NCBI GenBank assembly: GCA_015490055.1
Contig: WFYP01000271.1
Coordinates: 1-9,651 of the forward strand
Direction of reading: 5' to 3'
Source of the DNA: Nitratifractor sp.
GTDB lineage: Bacteria > Campylobacterota > Campylobacteria > Campylobacterales > Sulfurovaceae
Length of the DNA: 9,651 nucleotides
Within the stretch, counting starts at the first letter, position 1; each line of letters begins with the position of its first letter. Below, in pieces: positions 1 to 4,122 of the stretch. Below the pieces are notes generated by a model. The model was not told the DNA's origin and searched no databases. It saw only the letters and a program-made list of their open reading frames with translations. The translations under genes and the position numbers were made by a program.

Positions 1-67
1 CTCAGTTGGTTAGAGCACTCGGCTCATAACCGAGTGGTCGGGAGTTCGAGTCTCCCCCGACCCACCA
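1..67 (+). tRNA. tRNA with CAU anticodon (tRNA-Met, or tRNA-Ile2), 5' end cut off by window edge
   Basis: The visible part holds most of the D arm, an anticodon stem CTCGG/CCGAG (18-22/30-34) around the loop with anticodon CAT at 25-27, a T stem GGGAG/CTCCC (40-44/52-56) with a TTCGAGT loop, the 3' acceptor strand CCGACCC (57-63), discriminator A64 and an encoded CCA at 65-67. Roughly the first ten bases lie outside the window. CAT reads Met, or Ile if the C is lysidine-modified; the sequence alone does not settle which. tRNA 3' ends are common integration sites, and mobile genes follow directly. Confidence 0.93.
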
Positions 68-147
68 CTTACAAACCCCACAAAATAAGACTTTTAAACA
101 TTTTTTACACTTCTTCTACTATAAATTATTATCAAAATACCCTCTAT

Positions 148-167
148 TTTTTGGAACTTTTTGGAAC
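148..167 (+). repeat. tandem 10-bp direct repeat TTTTTGGAAC x2
   Basis: TTTTTGGAAC occurs at 148-157 and again immediately at 158-167. A near copy, TTTTTTGAACTTG, lies at about 7468-7481 upstream of the tyrosine recombinase gene. Short direct repeats beside attachment sites often serve as arm-type recombinase sites; that role is inferred here. Such T-rich sequence can also recur by chance in DNA this AT-rich. Confidence 0.4.
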
Positions 168-180
168 TTGCTACTATTTT

Positions 181-234
181 AAGCTAACCCATTTTGTGAC
201 TCCTTACTTTTCTTACTCCTCTATGGGTTAGTTT
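181..234. repeat. inverted repeat A, 9-bp perfect core, 30-nt loop
   Basis: CTAACCCAT (184-192) pairs with ATGGGTTAG (223-231). Pairing extends outward by a G-U and two A-U pairs to 181/234. The loop is pyrimidine-rich. No T tract follows, so it is not a normal intrinsic terminator. It could be an RNA structure downstream of the tRNA or a protein-binding site. Confidence 0.6.
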
Positions 235-253
235 ATGTTAACTAAATGTTAAC
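235..253. repeat. two ATGTTAAC copies, 11 bp apart
   Basis: ATGTTAAC occurs at 235-242 and 246-253, each containing the palindrome GTTAAC. The 11-bp spacing puts both on the same face of the helix, as expected for cooperative protein binding. They lie between the two large inverted repeats. The binding protein is unknown; the small HTH proteins or the recombinases of this element are candidates. Confidence 0.4.
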
Positions 254-316
254 AGGAACAGCCCTTTAAGTCTCCCATATTTCCCAAAAATCTAACTTTT
301 TGTGCTGTTCCTGTTA
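250..316. repeat. inverted repeat B, perfect 13-bp arms, 41-nt loop
   Basis: TAACAGGAACAGC (250-262) is exactly complementary to GCTGTTCCTGTTA (304-316). A perfect 13-bp pair this close together is unlikely by chance. No T tract follows on either strand, so it is not an ordinary terminator. It could be part of an attachment or accessory site, or a stable RNA hairpin upstream of the first gene. Confidence 0.65.
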
Positions 317-325
317 GCGTTTTGA

Positions 326-354
326 TTGCAAAAATCCTTCTGCCGTCGTATAGT
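326..354 (+). promoter_or_regulatory. candidate sigma70-type promoter for the 406-938 genes
   Basis: TTGCAA (326-331) and TATAGT (349-354) are separated by 17 bp, matching four and five of six consensus positions. Transcription would start near 361, just before the leader hairpin and the ribosome binding site of the first gene. Confidence 0.4.
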
Positions 355-363
355 AGTTGTCGC

Positions 364-399
364 TGTGAGTGTGAAAATCACTCTACCCACACAAAAGGA
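364..399 (+). promoter_or_regulatory. leader hairpin next to ribosome binding site AAAAGGA
   Basis: GAGTG (367-371) pairs with CACTC (379-383) around a 7-nt loop, and TGTG (364-367) can pair further out with CACA (390-393). An alternative pairing joins GTGTG (369-373) to CACAC (388-392). Both end directly before the ribosome binding site (393-399). The two pairings exclude each other, so ribosome access could depend on which forms. Confidence 0.4.
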
Positions 400-405
400 T
401 ATGTT

Positions 406-714
406 ATGCTTAATGAATTTTCAAAATTGAGTGAATTTCAGAATCCTCTTGATGTTGTTCTTATTTCTGAACGACATCGAGTTTTAGTTGAAAGGTTGAA
501 TATGGAAGTTTATCTTCCTATTGACCCTGCTATTCCTTTAAATAAAGGTTATGAGCATACAGAAGAGTATCAATGTGTTTTTAGTGAAATTTCTTCTAAA
601 GGATTTATTCAAAAAAAATATAATAAGGATGAAAAGCGAGTTTATACAGTGATTGTTCCTTATGGCGAGTTGGAAGTTAGTCGTGTTAATAATATTATTA
701 ACAAAGCTATGTGA
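406..714 (+). CDS. small hypothetical protein, 102 aa
   Basis: I do not recognise this protein. The start at 406 is chosen because AAAAGGA lies six bases upstream; the frame is open back to 322, but the upstream part has no ribosome binding site and would include the leader hairpin. It is a soluble, charged protein (start MLNEFSKLSEF) with no membrane segment, signal peptide or obvious motif. The C-terminal half (KKYNKDEKRVYTVIVPYGEL) looks like a beta-hairpin. A second small gene follows after a 29-base gap and probably shares the transcript. It could be an early regulatory or host-takeover protein of the element, but nothing in the sequence proves a function. Confidence 0.7.
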   Translation: MLNEFSKLSEFQNPLDVVLISERHRVLVERLNMEVYLPIDPAIPLNKGYEHTEEYQCVFSEISSKGFIQKKYNKDEKRVYTVIVPYGELEVSRVNNIINKAM

Positions 715-743
715 TATTTAAAATTTAATAATAAGGAATGGTA

Positions 744-938
744 ATGCAGGAGTATATAGCATTGGTTGTGACAGTTTTGCTTTTTAAGGAAAGCATTACA
801 AGTTTAATCAATAAACTATTTATTTTCTTATTGAGAAAAAAAGAGTTAAAGGTTAATCCAAGAGTAAGATACAATCCTATCTCATCTAGTAAAGATAGAG
901 ACAGGATTAGATGGGAGCTTTTAAAAGAGCTATTTTAG
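744..938 (+). CDS. small hypothetical protein with hydrophobic N-terminus, 64 aa
   Basis: Not recognised. AAGGA at 733-737 abuts the ATG at 738 but sits six bases from the ATG at 744, so 744 is preferred. Residues 4-15 (YIALVVTVLLFK) and about 22-31 (INKLFIFLLR) are hydrophobic, and the rest is strongly basic and charged, ending in RIRWELLKELF. This suggests membrane association through one or two short helices with a cytoplasmic tail. It follows the 102-aa gene by 29 bases, probably in one operon. Its last nine bases overlap the end of the convergent 80-aa gene, so the two transcripts are antisense at their 3' ends. Confidence 0.6.
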   Translation: MQEYIALVVTVLLFKESITSLINKLFIFLLRKKELKVNPRVRYNPISSSKDRDRIRWELLKELF

Positions 939-1172
939 TTGGTTAACACTTTTTGCATACCAAGCTATTTTGCATGGTACAGTTGAAGGTTCTTCTACTG
1001 CGTCAGCTTCATATAGCTTTATGATTTCATAAGTGTAAGAGCCATCTGTTGGAGTGTTTAAATTTATAAACTCTCCATTTTTTGGAAACTCTTTAAAAGT
1101 TACATCTTGGGTTACTAGATGTTCTCTTTGTCTTCCTGTATTGTTTAAAATGTGGATTGTTATTGTTTGCAT
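930..1172 (-). CDS. small hypothetical protein, 80 aa, beta-rich
   Basis: Not recognised. The protein starts MQTITIHILNN and is rich in beta-forming residues with no membrane segment, consistent with a small soluble phage-type protein. Support for the minus strand comes from a TATAAT box at 1250-1255, a ribosome binding site AAAAAGG nine bases before the ATG, and protein-like composition. The competing plus-strand frame at 1054-1275 has none of these. The ribosome binding site lies in the 3' arm of a strong leader hairpin (1177-1238), which points to translational control. It overlaps the convergent 64-aa gene by nine bases. Confidence 0.65.
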   Translation of the reverse strand: MQTITIHILNNTGRQREHLVTQDVTFKEFPKNGEFINLNTPTDGSYTYEIIKLYEADAVEEPSTVPCKIAWYAKSVNQLK

Positions 1173-1176
1173 TGTT

Positions 1177-1238
1177 AAGTGCCTTTTTATTGGTTTCGTT
1201 CCGTGGAAGAACTTTGAAACTATATCACAAAGGCACTT
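1177..1238 (-). promoter_or_regulatory. 5' leader hairpin that sequesters the ribosome binding site of the 80-aa gene
   Basis: AAGTGCCTTT and AAAGGCACTT (1177-1186 and 1229-1238) are perfectly complementary over 10 bp. Inside, GTTTC/GAAAC (1193-1197/1216-1220) and GTTC/GAAC (1198-1201/1209-1212) nest in order, giving one elongated 62-nt stem-loop. On the minus strand the outer 3' arm contains the AAAGG that must pair with 16S rRNA, four bases before the ATG side begins. The -10 box at 1250-1255 puts the transcript start at about 1243, so the hairpin forms almost at the 5' end. Confidence 0.65.
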
Positions 1239-1249
1239 TAGAGTGTTAA

Positions 1250-1255
1250 ATTATA
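1250..1255 (-). promoter_or_regulatory. -10 box TATAAT of the 80-aa gene
   Basis: Reading the minus strand, AAAGTATAATTTAAC gives a perfect TATAAT at 1255-1250. The expected transcript start is about 1243, immediately before the leader hairpin. No good -35 is seen, which is common in Campylobacterota promoters. Confidence 0.5.
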
Positions 1256-1301
1256 CTTTTAAAATGAGTTTTTGATTTGAAAAGATTGAAGATTGATTTT
1301 A

Positions 1302-1344
1302 GAGGTAGAGGGGTCTTTAGATAAGATATATATCCCCTCACCTC
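1302..1344. repeat. 11-bp hairpin flanked by an 11-bp direct repeat
   Basis: GAGGTAGAGGGG (1302-1313) pairs with CCCCTCACCTC (1334-1344) over 11 bp with one bulged A; the 20-nt loop is AT-rich. Neither side has a T tract, so it does not look like an intrinsic terminator. AAAATGAGTTT occurs on both sides, at 1261-1271 and 1351-1361. The role is unknown; it may be a binding site, a cruciform or an RNA element. Confidence 0.5.
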
Positions 1345-1367
1345 GCCCAAAAAATGAGTTTCAACTA

Positions 1368-1396
1368 CTGTCAAAATTCAAAGGCATTCATATTAT
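1368..1396 (+). promoter_or_regulatory. candidate promoter of the DHH gene
   Basis: CTGTCA (1368-1373) and TATTAT (1391-1396) are 17 bp apart. Transcription would begin near 1403 and include the whole folded leader at 1434-1545. Both boxes are imperfect, so this is tentative. Confidence 0.35.
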
Positions 1397-1433
1397 AGCC
1401 TTTATTTTGTTAGAAGTTGTTTAAAAAAATGAT

Positions 1434-1545
1434 TTAGAAGAGAGAGATGGAATCAGGACGAATAAGGGTTTATAGCCTTATCTGATTTTAATGTGGTGTT
1501 AGTCCATCACTCTCTATCTTCTAAGTCGCCTAAACACCACAAAGG
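1434..1545 (+). promoter_or_regulatory. pseudoknot-like structured leader upstream of the DHH gene
   Basis: Three interlocking pairings can be read. P1: TTAGAAG, AGAGAG and ATGGA (1434-1451) pair with TCCAT (1503-1507), CTCTCT (1510-1515) and CTTCTAA (1518-1524), with two 2-nt bulges on the 3' side. P2: AATCAG (1451-1456) and ATAAGG (1462-1467) pair with CCTTATCTGATT (1476-1487), leaving a 5-nt bulge GACGA and an 8-nt loop. P3: GTGGTGTTAG (1493-1502) pairs with CTAAACACCAC (1530-1540), one A bulged. P3 joins the inside of P1 to sequence outside it, so it is a pseudoknot, and it ends directly at the ribosome binding site AAAGG (1541-1545). The fold was found by eye, not computed. Confidence 0.6.
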
Positions 1546-1552
1546 TAAAACT

Positions 1553-2473
1553 ATGAGTTTACATAAACATAAAGTCCCTGAACAGGGCAAACAATCAGAA
1601 CATATTATCGTATCGCATACATCAGATTTAGATGGACGAATTTCAAGAGAGTTATATATCTATTTCACAGGTATTCCCGATGATACACCCACGGTATGGG
1701 TAGAGTATGGAGAGCTTATTGAAAAGGCTCAACAGACAATTAGCGAATGGGCTACAGGTAGAGATGTTACTATTTTAGATTTTTCTATCTCTCAAGCTTT
1801 TTTAGATGCAGTTGCAGAGGTTGCAGAGACTGTGTTGCTGTTTGACCATCATACAGGTACAAAGGAGCTTGTAGCTCCAAAGAATACAACTATTGTTTGT
1901 GATACAGATGAGAGTACGGTTAGCTTACTCCAAAAGTACTACAAGGGGTACGAAACACTTTTTACAAATGTTTGTAGAGAGATTGATTTGAACATGATTG
2001 AAGAGCCAATGGTTCTTGGTCACAAGCTTCATCTTGATAGTATCTTTTTTGATGAAGAGAAAAACTTGCAAGAAGAGCTTGATAGAATGTTTGATGATTG
2101 TTCAGTTCCAGAGTTCTATCATGTCAAAGCCAAAGAGCAACTCAAAAAAGCTGAAAAACTAGCAAGTGAAGCAAAAATTGATAGAGAAGATAGAACAGCT
2201 TACATACATAGAGATGGGCGACATAGAGGGATTGACACTGATATACTAGCTCATTTTATGCTACAGAATAGAAAAATTGATTTTGCTATTATCTCCTTTG
2301 ACCAGAACAATGAAAAAAGAATTTTCTCTGTTAGAAAGCTGAAAGAGAATCCACGCTCTCTTGAAGAGTATGTAGAGAGCCGTGGAGGTGGTGGTCGTGA
2401 GACTGCTGGAGCTTTTAGAATGTCTATCGCACAGATTAAAATTGCAAAAAGCTATAACCGAAGAGCTTTTTAA
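1553..2473 (+). CDS. DHH-family phosphoesterase (DHH/DHHA1), 306 aa
   Basis: The protein resembles DHH phosphoesterases, manganese-dependent enzymes that include nanoRNases, c-di-AMP/pGpG phosphodiesterases and RecJ. Visible motifs: SHTSDLDG (21-28, metal-binding H22, D25, D27), TILDFS around D76, FDHH at 97-100 and a C-terminal DHHA1-like region ending GGGGRETAG (278-286). In most relatives the glycine stretch is followed by His; here it is Arg, which may alter substrate binding. The start at 1553 follows AAAGG at 1541-1545; a GTG at 1493 would extend the frame through the pseudoknot and is rejected. The leader suggests translational control. Substrate cannot be read from sequence; short RNA, linear dinucleotides or a cyclic-dinucleotide signal are all possible. 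The following HTH gene has its own promoter. Confidence 0.8.
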   Translation: MSLHKHKVPEQGKQSEHIIVSHTSDLDGRISRELYIYFTGIPDDTPTVWVEYGELIEKAQQTISEWATGRDVTILDFSISQAFLDAVAEVAETVLLFDHHTGTKELVAPKNTTIVCDTDESTVSLLQKYYKGYETLFTNVCREIDLNMIEEPMVLGHKLHLDSIFFDEEKNLQEELDRMFDDCSVPEFYHVKAKEQLKKAEKLASEAKIDREDRTAYIHRDGRHRGIDTDILAHFMLQNRKIDFAIISFDQNNEKRIFSVRKLKENPRSLEEYVESRGGGGRETAGAFRMSIAQIKIAKSYNRRAF

Positions 2474-2510
2474 AGAGGAGGGTTGAGATGAGCTTTAATC
2501 CTTTAAATCA

Positions 2511-2519
2511 TGTTATAAT
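2511..2519 (+). promoter_or_regulatory. extended -10 promoter of the HTH gene
   Basis: TGTTATAAT (2511-2519) is a perfect extended -10 element (TGN plus TATAAT). The start point would be about 2526, leaving a 17-base leader with GGAG at 2533-2536 before the ATG at 2543. Confidence 0.65.
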
Positions 2520-2542
2520 TAACAAAAAAATTGGAGATGTTA

Positions 2543-2767
2543 ATGAATACAATAGAAAAGGTCTATCAGAAGATGGGCTTAACACCAAAAACTTTAGCAG
2601 AAGAATTGGAAGTCACGACACAGGCTCTATCTCAATGGAAAACAAGAGGGATTCCAAGAGACAAACAAAAAATTATGGAACTTATGTTGGAAATTCACGA
2701 AAAAAATGTGCATATTCAGAACTTCAAAAACTTTCAGTGGACAATGCAAGAAATAAACAAAATGTAA
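2543..2767 (+). CDS. small helix-turn-helix DNA-binding protein, 74 aa
   Basis: A Cro/YdaS-like regulator. Residues about 10-35 (LTPKTLAEELEVTTQALSQW) form a typical HTH: an 'LAEELEV' scaffold helix, a turn, and 'TTQALSQWK' as recognition helix. The tail is basic and helical. ATG 2543 is chosen because GGAG (2533-2536) lies six bases before it; the in-frame ATG at 2537 abuts that site and TTG 2531 precedes it. A perfect extended -10 stands upstream. Twenty to sixty bases after the stop lie two inverted copies of AACAAATGTT, good candidates for its operators. It is the likely switch protein of the left half. The 56-aa protein at 9110-9280 has a similar HTH (ITTQTLRNWKRE). Confidence 0.82.
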   Translation: MNTIEKVYQKMGLTPKTLAEELEVTTQALSQWKTRGIPRDKQKIMELMLEIHEKNVHIQNFKNFQWTMQEINKM

Positions 2768-2783
2768 GGATTTTATATTTATT

Positions 2784-2829
2784 TGTAACAAATGTTACAT
2801 ATTTAAGAAAAAATGAAACATTTGTTTAC
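2784..2829. promoter_or_regulatory. operator pair: inverted copies of AACAAATGTT, 30 bp apart
   Basis: AACAAATGTT occurs at 2787-2796, inside the dyad TGTAAC-AAAT-GTTACA (2784-2799), and its exact reverse complement AACATTTGTT occurs at 2817-2826. The centres are 30 bp apart, close to three helical turns. The second copy overlaps the expected -35 zone of the TATAAT at 2830-2835. The pattern fits cooperative repressor binding; the HTH protein encoded just upstream is the obvious candidate. Confidence 0.55.
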
Positions 2830-2835
2830 TATAAT
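2830..2835 (+). promoter_or_regulatory. -10 box TATAAT of the 92-aa gene
   Basis: TTTACTATAATCC contains a perfect TATAAT at 2830-2835. The start would be near 2842, giving a leader of about 27 bases with AAAGGA (2857-2862) six bases before the ATG at 2869. No clear -35 is seen, and an operator copy occupies that position. Confidence 0.5.
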
Positions 2836-2868
2836 CCAATCATGCTTAAAGGCATGAAAGGATTTAGA

Positions 2869-3147
2869 ATGTCAACAAACAACATTGACTTAAGAAAAAC
2901 AACTACTGTAGATGAGATTATTGACCTAGAGAAGAAACTTTTAGGAGTAATGGGCATTTTAGATGCTTTCTCCTTAAGTTCTGAAATCGGAGTTGATAAC
3001 AGTACAGAAGCTCTAGCACTTGTTAGGGACTCAATTTTAGACACAATCATAAATCAAGACATTAAAATGTTAAAAGAGAAAGTCTCATATATGTTTGGGG
3101 TTTGTTCTGATGTTTATCATGGGGGAGGCGTGATGAGTTTAGATTGA
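2869..3147 (+). CDS. small hypothetical protein, 92 aa
   Basis: Family not recognised with confidence. It is mostly helical, with an acidic N-terminal half (VDEIIDLEKKLLGVMGILDA), a second helix (TEALALVRDSILDTIINQD) and a glycine-rich tail HGGGVMSLD. No membrane segment or catalytic motif is visible. The start at 2869 follows AAAGGA at a spacing of six. The same frame is open back to 2488, but most of that overlaps the HTH gene and the promoter/operator region and is judged non-coding. It has its own promoter next to the operator pair, so it is probably regulated by the neighbouring HTH protein. Confidence 0.72.
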   Translation: MSTNNIDLRKTTTVDEIIDLEKKLLGVMGILDAFSLSSEIGVDNSTEALALVRDSILDTIINQDIKMLKEKVSYMFGVCSDVYHGGGVMSLD

Positions 3148-3148
3148 A

Positions 3149-3242
3149 TCTAGCACCTCTCGGTGCTAGGGTTCAGCCATACAAGTTATCCGAGGATGGT
3201 TTGTATGGCTAGAACAACTTCTGTGTTGAAGAAATTCTAGCC
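3149..3242 (+). ncRNA. structured intergenic RNA with mutually exclusive hairpins
   Basis: Three strong pairings lie in 94 bases. H1: CTAGCACC/GGTGCTAG (3150-3157/3162-3169), a perfect 8-bp stem with a TCTC tetraloop. H2: GTTC plus AGCCATACAA (3171-3184) pairs with TTGTATGGCT plus GAAC (3201-3215), 14 bp with one bulged A at 3211. H3: GGCTAGAA/TTCTAGCC (3207-3214/3235-3242), perfect 8 bp, enclosing CAAC/GTTG (3215-3218/3225-3228). H2 and H3 both need 3207-3214, so only one can form. No T tract follows, so it is not a simple terminator. It may be a translational switch for the 245-aa gene or an independent small RNA; no known RNA family is recognised. Confidence 0.55.
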
Positions 3243-3267
3243 TAAAATTTATAATAAAGGCTTTAAA

Positions 3268-4005
3268 ATGGCTGTAAAAACATTAAAAAATGTACTTACC
3301 CAAAAGCAACAGGACTTTGTTTTGGCTCTTTCTACAGAGATTAAGACACAAGATAACCTTGCTACAACTTCCCCTTATGTGATTATTAACACTCAAAATA
3401 GAGTACAGGTGCGACCAGAGGGTTGGGCTGATGATTATTATTTGAGCTTAGACTTTGAAACTAAAGTTCATGATGTCGATACATTGATTTCATATGCTAG
3501 AGATAATGGATATGAAATATTTAGTTATTGGTTGACCGAGTCATTTGATGGAGAGCTTAAAGACTTTTTAGCTCTTGATATAGATGATGGATTAAAGAAA
3601 GTTATTTCTGAATATCAAGATTTTTGTAATGACCATGATATTGACATTGTTTATTATGAGGAGGAGCAGGAAGCGTCTAAAAATGATATTAATGTATTCT
3701 TTACGCATAAAGCTTATAAAGAGCATATAGAGGCAAATAGCCATCATTATAATGAGCCTAAGAGTTATTTGAAACATTTATTTAGAAACCCTGAAATGGA
3801 GGGTGTGCTTGATGTTGTGCATACGTTGGCTCATACGATTGAGTTGGAGAGTGAAAGAGTATGTGTCTATTCACAATATGAACATACAAGTAAGCTATGG
3901 ATTACAGGGTGTGACAACACTCTTGTTAACCCTGATTATTTGAACGTTTGGGACTTTTGCCCTGCGTGTGGTGGGAAAATATCTCTTAGAAAGGAGCAAA
4001 AATAG
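3268..4005 (+). CDS. hypothetical protein with Cys-rich C-terminal motif, 245 aa
   Basis: Not recognised as a named family. The N-terminal two thirds are acidic and mixed alpha/beta, without a membrane segment. The C-terminus has C199, C215 and a CPACGGK knuckle (C231, C234) preceded by 'WDF', the layout of small zinc ribbons that end many phage proteins, so zinc binding is likely but not proven. The start at 3268 follows AAAGG at about eight bases. The gene sits between the structured RNA at 3149-3242 and a good terminator at 4034-4068, and so forms its own unit or ends the left transcript. A role in DNA or RNA binding is possible from the zinc motif only. Confidence 0.75.
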   Translation: MAVKTLKNVLTQKQQDFVLALSTEIKTQDNLATTSPYVIINTQNRVQVRPEGWADDYYLSLDFETKVHDVDTLISYARDNGYEIFSYWLTESFDGELKDFLALDIDDGLKKVISEYQDFCNDHDIDIVYYEEEQEASKNDINVFFTHKAYKEHIEANSHHYNEPKSYLKHLFRNPEMEGVLDVVHTLAHTIELESERVCVYSQYEHTSKLWITGCDNTLVNPDYLNVWDFCPACGGKISLRKEQK

Positions 4006-4033
4006 CTTAAAAATTAGATTTGTGTAAACCTTG

Positions 4034-4068
4034 CTAAACTCCTATATTTAGGGGTTTAGTTATTTTTT
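4034..4068 (+). terminator. intrinsic terminator after the 245-aa gene
   Basis: CTAAACTCC (4034-4042) pairs with GGGGTTTAG (4051-4059), nine pairs including one G-U, around an 8-nt loop, followed by the T-rich run TTATTTTTT (4060-4068). It separates the left genes from the replication operon. Confidence 0.85.
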
Positions 4069-4122
4069 AATTTAAAATAAGGTTTGTGCAGTCTGATTTT
4101 TTTGGATTTTGAAAGGAAAATT

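Larger units (their letters stand above)
68..405. other. gene-free region between tRNA and first gene, rich in repeats
   Basis: There is no convincing protein gene in these 338 bases. A reading frame beginning inside the tRNA at 34 (65 codons) has no ribosome binding site and no recognisable protein character. The stretch instead holds a tandem 10-bp repeat, two large inverted repeats, two GTTAAC palindromes one helical turn apart, a candidate promoter and a folded leader, listed separately. Its position next to the tRNA 3' end fits an attachment-site region with recombinase or accessory-protein sites, but this is inferred from position only. Confidence 0.6.
1173..1552. other. gene-free region carrying two opposed promoters and several RNA folds
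   Basis: These 380 bases contain no convincing gene. From left to right they hold the folded minus-strand leader and promoter of the 80-aa gene, an isolated hairpin at 1302-1344 flanked by a direct repeat, a hairpin at 1380-1403 (AAAGGC/GCCTTT, then ATTTTGTT, at best a weak plus-strand terminator), a candidate plus promoter at 1368-1396, and the pseudoknot-like leader of the DHH gene. Confidence 0.6.

Noticed and set aside
34..231. 65-codon plus-strand frame starting inside the tRNA
   Set aside because: It begins in the anticodon arm, has no ribosome binding site, and runs through repeats.
1054..1275. 73-codon plus-strand frame
   Set aside because: Antisense to the 80-aa gene and its leader hairpin; no ribosome binding site or protein-like features.
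1434..1552. Hammerhead or other known self-cleaving ribozyme
   Set aside because: No CUGAUGA/GAAA core is present, and I could not fit another ribozyme consensus.
3171..3215. Integron attC-like hairpin (GTTC ... GAAC with one extrahelical base)
   Set aside because: The end motifs are in the wrong order for attC R boxes and no integron integrase is present.
3250..3255. TATAAT as promoter of the 245-aa gene
   Set aside because: It is only 12 bases before the ATG, overlapping the ribosome binding site zone; a start there would give a leaderless message. Probably chance in AT-rich DNA.
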